A stretch of DNA of 64,000 nt from Bacteroidota bacterium (GTDB lineage Bacteria; Bacteroidota; Bacteroidia; Chitinophagales; Chitinophagaceae), in contig JAFDXE010000002.1 in NCBI GenBank assembly GCA_018268085.1, positions 1-64,000 on the forward strand. The letters are read 5' to 3'. Positions within the stretch are counted from its first letter, which is position 1. Every line of letters begins with the position of its first letter. Shown here piece by piece: positions 7,539 to 15,217 of this stretch. The position numbers and the translations under genes are program-made. The notes below the pieces were generated by a model, which saw only the letters and a program-made list of their open reading frames with translations, made no database searches and had not been told where the DNA came from.

Positions 7539-8798
7539 ATGAAGGTTTTAATCAGGAATGCGCACATAATTTGTCCGGCTTCTCTCTTCCACGGGCAAAA
7601 AAAAGATATACTTCTTACCGACGGGATCATCCGTAAAATTGCCGATTCAATTGATGAAAGTGCAGATGAAACGATTGCCCTGGAGCAACTTCACCTGAGC
7701 ATCGGGTGGATGGACCTTTTTGCCCACTTTTGTGAACCCGGGTTTGAACAAAGGGAAACCATTGAAACGGGCGCTGCTGCGGCCGCGGCCGGTGGATTTA
7801 CGGACGTAATGATATTGCCCAATACGAACCCGGTGGTATCAACAAAATCGCAGGTAGAATTTATTAAGCAAAGATCGGCTGCTTTACCGGTGAATATTTA
7901 TCCAATCGGTTCTGTAACGAAGAATGCCGAAGGCAAAGAACTGGCAGAAATGTATGATATGCATTCCAGTGGTGCCATTGCATTCAGCGACGGTACACAG
8001 GCAGTGCAGCATCCGGGCGTGTTGTTGAAAGCCCTGCAATACATGCTGCCTTTTGAAGGAACCGTGATACAGGTGCCTGCAGACAATTCCATTGGCGCAC
8101 ACGGGTTGATGAATGAAGGCATCGTAAGTACAAGATTGGGATTGCCGGGAAAACCTGCCATCGCCGAAGAACTGATGATACACCGGGATATTGAATTACT
8201 GAAATATTGCAAATCAAAACTGCACATAACAGGCATCTCTACCCGAAAAGGAATTGAACTGATCGCAAAAGCAAAAAGCGAAGGACTACAACTCACAGCT
8301 TCGGTAACGCCTTATCATTTCTTTTTTTGTGATGAAGACCTCGAAAGCTATGATACCAATCTCAAAGTAAATCCGCCATTGCGAACAAAAGAGGATATGA
8401 TGGCCATTAGAGAAGCGTTGTTAACCGGAACGATAGATTGTATTGCTTCTCATCATTTGCCGCAACACTGGGATGATAAAACCTGTGAATTTGAATATGC
8501 GAAAAACGGGATGACCGGACTTGAAACTGTTTTTGCAGCATCAAATACCTATTCTTCCAATATTGATGCACTCATTGATAAACTGAGCATTGCACCCAGA
8601 AAGATATTTAATGTACCCGTGCCCGAAATTAAAGAAGGTGCGGAAGCCTGCTTTACCTTGTTCAATCCGGAACATGAGTTTGTGTTTGATCAGTCAATGA
8701 TAAAATCAGCCTCTTCCAATAACGCATTCATTGGCAAAAAGCTAAAGGGAAAAGTGTACGGCATTATTAACAAGAATAAAATTTCCATTAACCGGTAA
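7539..8798 (+). CDS. Dihydroorotase homologue lacking catalytic residues
   Basis: The 419-residue protein is an amidohydrolase of the long (PyrC type I/AllB) group by overall sequence: GFEQRETIETGAAAAAAGGF, then TDVMILPNTNPVV and GLPGKPAIAEELMIHRDIEL. The active-site signature D-x-H-x-H-x-R-E-P-G reads DLFAHFCEPG (residues 59-68): the first His is Phe61 and the substrate Arg is Cys65. The usual HCED stretch reads VPAD. The H-x-x-H near residue 230 reads HITG. The catalytic ATDHAPH reads ASHHLPQ (303-309), so the catalytic Asp is His305. It should therefore not be a working dihydroorotase; an inactive partner of ATCase (PyrC'-like) or a new role is possible. It overlaps the DUF4199 gene by one base (TAATG). 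Confidence 0.85.
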   Translation: MKVLIRNAHIICPASLFHGQKKDILLTDGIIRKIADSIDESADETIALEQLHLSIGWMDLFAHFCEPGFEQRETIETGAAAAAAGGFTDVMILPNTNPVVSTKSQVEFIKQRSAALPVNIYPIGSVTKNAEGKELAEMYDMHSSGAIAFSDGTQAVQHPGVLLKALQYMLPFEGTVIQVPADNSIGAHGLMNEGIVSTRLGLPGKPAIAEELMIHRDIELLKYCKSKLHITGISTRKGIELIAKAKSEGLQLTASVTPYHFFFCDEDLESYDTNLKVNPPLRTKEDMMAIREALLTGTIDCIASHHLPQHWDDKTCEFEYAKNGMTGLETVFAASNTYSSNIDALIDKLSIAPRKIFNVPVPEIKEGAEACFTLFNPEHEFVFDQSMIKSASSNNAFIGKKLKGKVYGIINKNKISINR

Positions 8799-9292
8799 TG
8801 AAAGCAACCAGTCCAAAGCAAAAAGGATTGATCACCGCTGCGTTGATAATTCTTCTTTCCGGGATCACCTACTACTTCCGCAGGAATTTTGACAATGAGA
8901 TTATGCTGGTTGCATATTTTGTGTATGCTGCCGGGATCGTGTGGACCTTACTCGCCTACCACCGGCAAAAAGATCAACCCAGAAATTTTAAAGCATATTT
9001 TCAACAGGGATTCAGTTGCTTTATTGTAGTTACGCTGATGATGGTTTGTGCAACCTGGTTATTTTTGAAATTCAATACTGCTTTGCAGGATGAAATGGTA
9101 GCCTACCAGAGAACGCAGTTGCAACATTTGGGCAATTATTCAGCGCCCGATATAGAAGAGAAATTAAAACAATACCGAAAAATTTTATTACCTGGCTATA
9201 CAATAGGCGCAATATTATCTTATCTTGGAATTGGTGCATTGATCAGCAGCCTGCTCTCGGTTTTCTTAAGCAGCATTAAAAAAGCTGAGTAA
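8798..9292 (+). CDS. DUF4199 membrane protein
   Basis: The 164-residue integral membrane protein has about four helices: residues 10-26, 36-53, 68-90 and a C-terminal one at about 133-158 (YTIGAILSYLGIGALISSLL). An amphipathic charged segment lies between helices 3 and 4 (YQRTQLQHLGNYSAPDIEEK). The pattern fits DUF4199, a Bacteroidota family of unknown function often encoded beside glycosyltransferases. Its start ATG overlaps the stop of the dihydroorotase homologue (TAATG), indicating translational coupling. The GT2 gene follows 66 bp later. Confidence 0.75.
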   Translation: MKATSPKQKGLITAALIILLSGITYYFRRNFDNEIMLVAYFVYAAGIVWTLLAYHRQKDQPRNFKAYFQQGFSCFIVVTLMMVCATWLFLKFNTALQDEMVAYQRTQLQHLGNYSAPDIEEKLKQYRKILLPGYTIGAILSYLGIGALISSLLSVFLSSIKKAE

Positions 9293-9358
9293 CGATATGC
9301 AGTACAAGAGTGTGACACCAATGAAGCTGATAAAAGATAAAATGCCCGGACAATAATT

Positions 9359-10300
9359 ATGGATATTTCAATAGTAATACCGCTTTTAAACGAAGAAGAA
9401 TCGCTTCCGGAACTGGCTGCGTGGATTGAACGTGTGGTAGCGGCTAACCAGTACAGTTATGAGATCATAATGATTGATGATGGCAGTACCGACGGTTCAT
9501 GGAATGTGATTCAGCAGTTACGAAAATCGAACAGCAACATTAAAGGCATAAAATTTCAACGCAACTATGGCAAGAGCGCTGCGCTGAACGAAGGTTTTAA
9601 AGCAGCCCAGGGTGATGTGGTGATAACGATGGATGCCGATATGCAGGATAGCCCGGATGAAATTCCGGAACTGCGTAACCTGATCATTCGTGACGGGTAT
9701 GATCTTGTAAGCGGATGGAAAAAGAAAAGGTATGACAATACGCTTACGAAAAATATGCCGAGTAAACTATTCAATGCGGCGGCAAGGAGCATGAGTAAAA
9801 TTAAACTACACGATTTTAACTGTGGTTTAAAATCTTACAGGAAAAATGTGGTGAAGAGTATAGAAGTGTATGGTGAAATGCATCGTTATGTTCCGGTGCT
9901 GGCGAAGTGGTCGGGTTTTAAAAAGATCGGTGAAAAAGTTGTTGAACACCGGGCCAGGAAATATGGTGTTACCAAATTCGGCTGGAGCCGTTTTGTGAAT
10001 GGATTTCTTGACCTGATGACGATCTTCTTTGTAGGGAAATTCGGCAAACGCCCCATGCACTTTTTCGGATTATGGGGAACAATATTTTTCCTGTTTGGAT
10101 TTGGGTTGTTCTCCTACTTATCCGTATCGAAATTCTTTTTTGATAAAACCGGCTTAACGCAACGGCCACTTTTCTTTTTTGCCATCCTGGCGATGATCAT
10201 TGGTACGCAATTATTTCTGGCAGGATTTATCGGCGAACTGATCTCAAGAAATTCTTCAGAAAGAAATAATTATTTAATTGAAGAAAAGGCGGGTATATAA
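9359..10300 (+). CDS. GT2-family glycosyltransferase (DPM1/GtrB-like), membrane-bound
   Basis: The 313-residue protein has a GT-A domain (residues 1-225): VIPLLNEEESLPELAAWIER, the metal/donor motif IDDGSTDG, and MDADMQDSPDEIPEL. Two C-terminal membrane helices follow (about 235-257 and 270-298). This is the layout of polyprenyl-phosphate sugar transferases such as DPM1, GtrB and ArnC. It would move a hexose from an NDP-sugar to undecaprenyl phosphate on the cytoplasmic face. It lies in a run of same-strand glycan genes, so the product probably feeds surface polysaccharide or protein glycosylation. Confidence 0.88.
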   Translation: MDISIVIPLLNEEESLPELAAWIERVVAANQYSYEIIMIDDGSTDGSWNVIQQLRKSNSNIKGIKFQRNYGKSAALNEGFKAAQGDVVITMDADMQDSPDEIPELRNLIIRDGYDLVSGWKKKRYDNTLTKNMPSKLFNAAARSMSKIKLHDFNCGLKSYRKNVVKSIEVYGEMHRYVPVLAKWSGFKKIGEKVVEHRARKYGVTKFGWSRFVNGFLDLMTIFFVGKFGKRPMHFFGLWGTIFFLFGFGLFSYLSVSKFFFDKTGLTQRPLFFFAILAMIIGTQLFLAGFIGELISRNSSERNNYLIEEKAGI

Positions 10301-10366
10301 TGTAGAAATGGATTATTGCCTGTAAATACTGTTAAGGAGTACAGTTCATCCGGCTATAAGATTGTA

Positions 10367-11512
10367 ATGACCAGCGGTAAAAAAAATATCATCATCATTG
10401 GGCCTGCACACCCGTTACGGGGCGGTTTGGCATCTTTCAATGAACGCCTTGCGCTGGAATGTAAAAACAGCGGCCACCAGGTTAGCATCTACACGTTCTC
10501 GTTACAATATCCCGGTTTCCTGTTTCCCGGAACCACGCAATATTCTTCGGAACCTGCGCCACAGGGATTAGATATACAGGTGCTGATCAATTCGGTAAAT
10601 CCTTTCAACTGGATTAAAACAGGCAGAAAGCTACAAAAAGAAAAGCCTGATATCATTTTGGTTCGTTACTGGTTGCCCTTTATGGGGCCTTGTTTGGGAA
10701 CCATTTTACGCATTGTACATAAGAATAAACACACGAGGATTGTATGCCTTGCCGATAATATCATTCCGCATGAAAAAAGACCCGGTGATGTTGTATTTAC
10801 CAGGTATTTTTTGAAGCCGGTGGATGCGTTTGTTACCATGAGTGAAAAAGTATTATCGCAATTATCCAGGTTTGCAGCAGGTAAGCCGGCTCGTTATGTA
10901 GCCCATCCGTTGTATGATAATTTTGGAGAGAAGATCAGTAAGGAAACTGCAAGGGCGCATTTGCATATAAACCCCAATGAAAAGATTGTATTGTTTTTTG
11001 GATTTATAAGGAAATATAAAGGCCTGGATATATTATTTGAGGCCATTAAAATACTGAAGCAATCAACGCATAAACCATTTGCTGCGCAGATAAAATTTTT
11101 AATAGCGGGAGAATTTTATGAAGACCGTGCGCCTTATGACGACATGATCCGATCGCTGGGAATTGAAAGCAGTTTGATACTGCATACGGAATTCATTTCA
11201 GACAGCGAGGTGAAAAATTATTTATGTGCGTCTGACCTGGTAGTACAACCCTATAAATCAGCAACGCAAAGCGGGGTTACACCACTCGCCTATCATTTTG
11301 AAGTACCAATGGTGGTAACGAATGTAGGCGGATTACCGGCAATGGTTCCGGATGATAAAGTAGGATTGATTGCAGCACCCAATGCGGCTTCTGTTGCAGA
11401 AAAAATAATAGAATATTTTGAAAAGGGTGAGGAACATTTTCTGCCCTACCTGCGGGAAGAAAAGAAAAAATATTCGTGGAAGATTATGCTGGATACGATA
11501 TTGTCGGTTTAG
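10367..11512 (+). CDS. GT4-family glycosyltransferase
   Basis: The 381-residue GT-B glycosyltransferase has an N-terminal Rossmann start (IIIIGPAHPLRGGLASFNER) and a C-terminal donor domain with KIVLFFGFIRKYKGLDILFE and CASDLVVQPYKSATQSGVTP. The E-x7-E-type region is replaced by SATQSGVTPLAYHFEVPMVV, where the second acidic position is kept. The ATG at 10367 is chosen; the frame extends to a TTG at 10316, but the extra 17 residues do not look like the family. It would add a sugar to a lipid-linked glycan at the inner membrane. It follows the GT2 gene by 66 bp and precedes hddA by 48 bp. Confidence 0.87.
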   Translation: MTSGKKNIIIIGPAHPLRGGLASFNERLALECKNSGHQVSIYTFSLQYPGFLFPGTTQYSSEPAPQGLDIQVLINSVNPFNWIKTGRKLQKEKPDIILVRYWLPFMGPCLGTILRIVHKNKHTRIVCLADNIIPHEKRPGDVVFTRYFLKPVDAFVTMSEKVLSQLSRFAAGKPARYVAHPLYDNFGEKISKETARAHLHINPNEKIVLFFGFIRKYKGLDILFEAIKILKQSTHKPFAAQIKFLIAGEFYEDRAPYDDMIRSLGIESSLILHTEFISDSEVKNYLCASDLVVQPYKSATQSGVTPLAYHFEVPMVVTNVGGLPAMVPDDKVGLIAAPNAASVAEKIIEYFEKGEEHFLPYLREEKKKYSWKIMLDTILSV

Positions 11513-11560
11513 GTGTGAGTGTTATATTTACTGTTCTTAATTTCCAAATACAACAACGAT

Positions 11561-12583
11561 ATGATACACAGAAGTAAAGCGCCGCTTCGGATAGGCCTTG
11601 CCGGTGGTGGTACAGATGTGAGTCCGTATAGCGATTTACACGGAGGTGCTATTTTAAATGCAACCATTTCTTTAGCTGCGCATGCCAGTATAGAACCTTT
11701 ACAAACACAGGAGATCATAGTAGAAGCGCTGGACCGGAAAGAACAACAGCGTTTTCCATGGATGCCGCAATTGCCCATTGATGGCACACTGGATCTGCTG
11801 AAAGGTGTGTACAACCGCATTCAGCGTGATTACAAATTACCGGCAACAGGTTTCCGTTTAACCACGTTTGTAGATGCCCCTGCAGGTTCTGGTTTAGGAA
11901 CATCTTCTACCCTTGTGGTGGCGGTGCTCGGTGCGTTTGCAGAAATGCTTCGGTTGCCTTTCGGTGATTACGATATTGCCCACACCGCGTATGAAATTGA
12001 ACGCAACGAATTAAAACTGGCTGGCGGAAAGCAGGATCAGTATGCAGCCACATTTGGCGGGGTAAACTATATGGAATTTTACGACAACGACCGGGTAATT
12101 GTAAATCCGTTACGGGTGCGGCCACAATACATGCATGAGTTGGAAAACAACCTCGTATTGTATTTTACTTCCACTTCCCGGGAAAGTGCCACTATTATTA
12201 AAGAACAGGTGCGTAATGTAAACAGTCGCAACGAAAAAAGCATTGAAGCCATGCACCAGTTGAAAGAGCAGGCGCACATGATGAAGGAAGCATTACTAAA
12301 GGGGCGACTGCATGAATTCGGTGAAATCCTCGATTATGGTTTTCAGCAAAAGCGGTTGATGGCTGCCAATATCAGCAACAGTAATATTGAAAATATTTAT
12401 GAAGCTGCAAAAGCTGCCGGTGCAACAGGAGGTAAGATCAGCGGTGCCGGTGGTGGTGGTTTTATGATTTTTTATTGCCCCGGGAATACTTCCTATGCGG
12501 TGAAAGAAGCGTTGCTGACATTTGGCGGTGAAGTGAAAAAATATTCTTTTACGAAGTATGGGCTAACAACGTGGACCTTGTAA
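11561..12583 (+). CDS. hddA: D-glycero-alpha-D-manno-heptose 7-phosphate kinase
   Basis: The 340-residue GHMP kinase starts at the ATG at 11561; the frame extends to a GTG at 11519 without family resemblance. Its signatures are RSKAPLRIGLAGGGTDVSPY (N-terminal motif), the ATP loop DAPAGSGLGTSSTLVVAVLG and the C-terminal ISGAGGGGFMIFYC. The GGGTD signature is typical of the HddA/fucokinase-like branch. It phosphorylates the anomeric position of heptose 7-phosphate to give the 1,7-bisphosphate. The presence of gmhA, gmhB and an hddC-like gene just downstream makes the heptose role convincing, rather than a kinase for fucose or galactose. Confidence 0.87.
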   Translation: MIHRSKAPLRIGLAGGGTDVSPYSDLHGGAILNATISLAAHASIEPLQTQEIIVEALDRKEQQRFPWMPQLPIDGTLDLLKGVYNRIQRDYKLPATGFRLTTFVDAPAGSGLGTSSTLVVAVLGAFAEMLRLPFGDYDIAHTAYEIERNELKLAGGKQDQYAATFGGVNYMEFYDNDRVIVNPLRVRPQYMHELENNLVLYFTSTSRESATIIKEQVRNVNSRNEKSIEAMHQLKEQAHMMKEALLKGRLHEFGEILDYGFQQKRLMAANISNSNIENIYEAAKAAGATGGKISGAGGGGFMIFYCPGNTSYAVKEALLTFGGEVKKYSFTKYGLTTWTL

Positions 12584-12685
12584 AATAGTTTGCCATCGGC
12601 TATACGATTCTGGCTAAGGGTAAGATTCTTTGTACATTGGTTGAACGAAATGAGCAGGCTAAAATTTGAACAATTAACTACTATC

Positions 12686-12741
12686 AGCTCATAGCTCATA
12701 GCTAATAGCTCACCGCTCACAGCTAATACATCACAGCTAAT
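12686..12741 (+). repeat. Heptanucleotide tandem array, 8 units
   Basis: Eight contiguous 7-nt units fill 56 bp exactly: AGCTCAT twice, AGCTAAT, AGCTCAC, CGCTCAC, AGCTAAT, ACATCAC and AGCTAAT. They follow the consensus AGCTMAY. The array sits in the 203-bp gap between hddA and gmhA, and its last unit covers the position expected for a -33 element of the promoter at 12757. Confidence 0.9.
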
Positions 12742-12756
12742 ACCCCCCGAACTCCT

Positions 12757-12764
12757 TAACTTTG
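12757..12764 (+). promoter_or_regulatory. Candidate Bacteroidota -7 element of gmhA
   Basis: TAACTTTG matches the Bacteroidota -7 consensus TAnnTTTG exactly and lies 22 bp before the gmhA ATG, in a sizeable gap. No good TTTG -33 box is seen; that position falls inside the last heptad unit. Confidence 0.5.
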
Positions 12765-12786
12765 CCCGAAACAGATTTTCAGCATC

Positions 12787-13368
12787 ATGACCGAACAAAT
12801 TAAAAATCTTATACAGGCATCTATCGATGTAAAATTGCAGGTATTATCCGATAAACATCTCCAGCAAACCATTGCATCCTGTGTTGATACCATAACAACC
12901 GCTTTTAAAAACGGCAATAAAGTGCTGTTTTGTGGAAACGGTGGCAGTGCCGCCGACGCACAACACCTGGCAGCCGAATTCAGCGGTAGATTTTATACCG
13001 ACAGGGAAGCCCTGCCGGCAGAAGCATTGCATGTGAATACATCGTACATGACTGCCGTGGCAAACGATTATAGTTATGATGTAGTGTACTCGAGAATGAT
13101 CCAGGGCATTGGTAAAAAAGGCGATGTACTGGTGGGCCTGAGTACATCCGGTAACAGCGGAAATATTATTAAGGCTTTTGAAACAGCCAGGCAAAAAGGT
13201 ATGACCACCATTGGCTTTACCGGCGCAACGGGCGGCAAAATGAAAGACACCAGTGATTTCCTGTTAAACGTTCCTTCCACAGATACACCACGCATACAGG
13301 AAAGTCATATTTTACTCGGACATATCATTTGCCAACTGGTAGAAGAACAAATTTTTCCTTCTAAATAA
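12787..13368 (+). CDS. gmhA: D-sedoheptulose 7-phosphate isomerase
   Basis: The 193-residue SIS-domain protein has the GmhA hallmark FCGNGGSAADAQHLAAEFSG (residues about 52-71) and the sugar-phosphate motif LSTSGNSGNI (about 118-127). The C-terminal IQESHILLGHIICQLVE supplies the conserved His/Gln residues. It converts sedoheptulose 7-phosphate from the pentose-phosphate pathway into D-glycero-D-manno-heptose 7-phosphate, the first committed step of heptose synthesis. The next gene starts 2 bp after its stop, so the two are certainly co-transcribed. It has its own probable promoter (12757), unlike the genes upstream. Confidence 0.93.
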   Translation: MTEQIKNLIQASIDVKLQVLSDKHLQQTIASCVDTITTAFKNGNKVLFCGNGGSAADAQHLAAEFSGRFYTDREALPAEALHVNTSYMTAVANDYSYDVVYSRMIQGIGKKGDVLVGLSTSGNSGNIIKAFETARQKGMTTIGFTGATGGKMKDTSDFLLNVPSTDTPRIQESHILLGHIICQLVEEQIFPSK

Positions 13369-13370
13369 TT

Positions 13371-14063
13371 ATGAGTACGGAAGCTATTATTCTTGCCGGT
13401 GGTTTGGGTACGAGGTTACGCAGCGCAGTGCCGGATCTTCCCAAATGCATGGCACCGGTTGCCGGGAAACCATTCCTCCACTTTGTTATTGATTACCTGC
13501 AGCGGTCAGGCGTTGATCGTTTCATATTTTCATTGGGTTACCTGCATGAAGTGATCGAAACTTTTGTACAGGAAAATTACCCGGCAATGGATTGCGATTT
13601 TTCCATAGAATCAGAACCACTGGGAACCGGCGGCGCTATCAAACACGCCTGCGGAAAAGCAACTAGTGAAAATGTACTGGTATTGAACGGGGATACCATG
13701 TATACAATCAACCCGTTGAAACTGCTCGACTTTCACCAGCAACAACACGCTGCCTGTACACTTTCATTAAAACCCATGCAGCAATTCGACAGGTATGGCG
13801 TGGTAGAAATCGATAAAGAAAATCATATCCGGTCTTTCCGGGAAAAACAATTTTATGAACAGGGACTCATCAACGGTGGCGTATATGCGCTAAACGTGAT
13901 GCGGTTTTTATCCCTGGACCTCCCGGCAAAATTTTCATTCGAAAAAGATTACCTGGAGAAATATGTTAACAGTGAAAAGATGATGGGACTGGTGATGGAT
14001 AAATATTTTATAGATATTGGCATTCCGGAAGATTTTAACAGGGCTAATCTTGAATTCCATTAA
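13371..14063 (+). CDS. hddC: D-glycero-alpha-D-manno-heptose 1-phosphate guanylyltransferase-type nucleotidyltransferase
   Basis: The 230-residue sugar nucleotidyltransferase has the signature IILAGGLGTRLRSAVPDLPK (residues 6-25) and CMAPVAGKPFL. Also seen are the nucleotide-site ESEPLGTGGAIKHA and the metal-binding VLNGDTMY. Lengths and neighbours match HddC, which couples heptose 1-phosphate to GMP. Sequence alone does not fix guanylyl over another nucleotide; the context with hddA, gmhA and gmhB does. It is the second gene after gmhA (2-bp gap), with gmhB following 54 bp later. Confidence 0.82.
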   Translation: MSTEAIILAGGLGTRLRSAVPDLPKCMAPVAGKPFLHFVIDYLQRSGVDRFIFSLGYLHEVIETFVQENYPAMDCDFSIESEPLGTGGAIKHACGKATSENVLVLNGDTMYTINPLKLLDFHQQQHAACTLSLKPMQQFDRYGVVEIDKENHIRSFREKQFYEQGLINGGVYALNVMRFLSLDLPAKFSFEKDYLEKYVNSEKMMGLVMDKYFIDIGIPEDFNRANLEFH

Positions 14064-14117
14064 GGCCTTACCGTAATTGTAAAACACATCTCCTGCTGCG
14101 CACCAAAACAAAATAAT

Positions 14118-14681
14118 ATGATTGACCTGGCTTCAATAGATAAATCCTGGACACTTTTCCTCGACCGCGACGGCGTAATCAACCATGAAAAGCACAAGGA
14201 TTATATTCATACCTGGAACGAGTTCAGGTTTTATGATGGCGTTACGGATGCTTTTAAAATTTTCTCTTCCTTTTTTCACCGCATTATCATTGTTACCAAT
14301 CAACGGGGAGTAGGTAAAGGTGTTACCAAACTGGATGACCTGCACATGATTCATGCAAACATGCAACAGGAAATAGAAAAAGCCGGCGGGCATATTGATG
14401 CTGTTTTCTATTGCAGTGATATGAACGACGACAGCCCGTTTCGCAAACCAAATCCCGGAATGGGATTGCAGGCATTGCAACAATTTCCCGACATTGATAT
14501 CAAAAAAACAATCATGATCGGCAATACAATGAGTGATATGGAATTTGGTAAAAACCTCGGTGTGTACACGGTCTTCTTACCTACTACAAGACCTGAAGTA
14601 AATATTCACGACGAAAAAATTGATGCGGTATATAGTAGTTTGATTGAATTTGCCCGGGCGGTTGAACGGGGAAATAAGTAA
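14118..14681 (+). CDS. gmhB: D-glycero-D-manno-heptose 1,7-bisphosphate 7-phosphatase
   Basis: The 187-residue HAD phosphatase has motif I FLDRDGVINHE (Asp nucleophile and acid/base), motif II VTNQRGVGKG and motif III/IV FRKPNPGMGL ... IMIGNTMSDMEF. It removes the 7-phosphate from heptose 1,7-bisphosphate. An oddity is the zinc loop of canonical GmhB and HisB-N (C-x-H ... C-x-C before RKP), which is reduced to YCSDMNDDSPFRKP with only Cys99. The protein therefore probably lacks structural zinc. The stop codon TAA forms the first bases of a heptad repeat array, so the transcript runs directly into the repeat region. Confidence 0.85.
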   Translation: MIDLASIDKSWTLFLDRDGVINHEKHKDYIHTWNEFRFYDGVTDAFKIFSSFFHRIIIVTNQRGVGKGVTKLDDLHMIHANMQQEIEKAGGHIDAVFYCSDMNDDSPFRKPNPGMGLQALQQFPDIDIKKTIMIGNTMSDMEFGKNLGVYTVFLPTTRPEVNIHDEKIDAVYSSLIEFARAVERGNK

Positions 14682-15205
14682 AAAGTAAAAACTCAAAATA
14701 CAAAAATGGGAAGAGAATAAAAATCGCCACTGAATCACTGATTAAATCTTTGAGTTCCTTCCTGCCTTAGTGCCTTTGTGGCAACTCTCTGTGCAACGCT
14801 GTGGTTGAAAAATCAAAAGTCAAAAGTCAAAATTCAAAAGTCAAAAATGGGAAGAGAATAAAAGTTGCCACTGAAACACTGATTAAATCTTTGAGTTGCT
14901 TCCTGCCTTAGTGCCTTTGTGGCTAACAATTCAAAAATAAAAATTCAAAATTCAAAAATAGGAAGCGTATAATAAATTGCCTGACTCAAACTTTGAGTTT
15001 CTTCCTGCCTTTGCCCCTTTTTGGCAACTCTCTGTGCAACGCTGTGAAAACACTCTGTAAACGCTGTGGTTAAAAACTCAAAATTCAAAAATGGGAAGAG
15101 AATAAAAGTCGCCACTGAAACACTGATTACATCTTTGTGTTCCTTCCTGCCTTTGTGCCTTTGTGGCAACCTCTGAGATCTTTGTGGCAAACAATACTAC
15201 CATAA
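14679..15205 (+). repeat. Composite repeat array: heptad runs plus four long imperfect units
   Basis: This 536-bp stretch has no gene. Four imperfect copies of a 105-140 bp unit begin at 14708, 14849, 14960 and 15093. Each opens with GGAAGnGnATAA. Full copies carry GCCACTGAAWCACTGATT and then CTTCCTGCCTTTGTGCCTTT. Each is preceded by a run of 7-nt units: 14679-14706 (TAAAAAG, TAAAAAC, TCAAAAT, ACAAAAA), 14813-14847 (five TCAAAAN), 14930-14957 (TTCAAAA type) and 15071-15091. The first heptad overlaps the gmhB stop codon. Interspersed repeats with this wording occur in Bacteroidota genomes as non-coding elements; no transposase is present. Confidence 0.88.
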
Positions 15206-15217
15206 GTGTATAAAAAA

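Noticed and set aside
7539..8798. Dihydroorotase as a functional PyrC
   Set aside because: Several metal and catalytic positions are substituted, including the catalytic Asp (now His305); the name is kept only as a family relation.
9359..14681. Glycan block read as LPS-core ADP-heptose synthesis
   Set aside because: The kinase is the HddA GHMP type and no HldE-type ADP-heptose synthetase is present, which points to the GDP-heptose route.
14945..15190. Minus-strand frame of 81 aa within the repeat array
   Set aside because: It is made of repeat-unit text, and similar frames arise wherever these repeats occur; no start region or family is convincing.
14708..15205. Regularly spaced repeats that could suggest a CRISPR array
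   Set aside because: The units vary from 105 to 141 bp, there are no unique spacers of constant length, heptad runs lie between units, and no cas gene is near.
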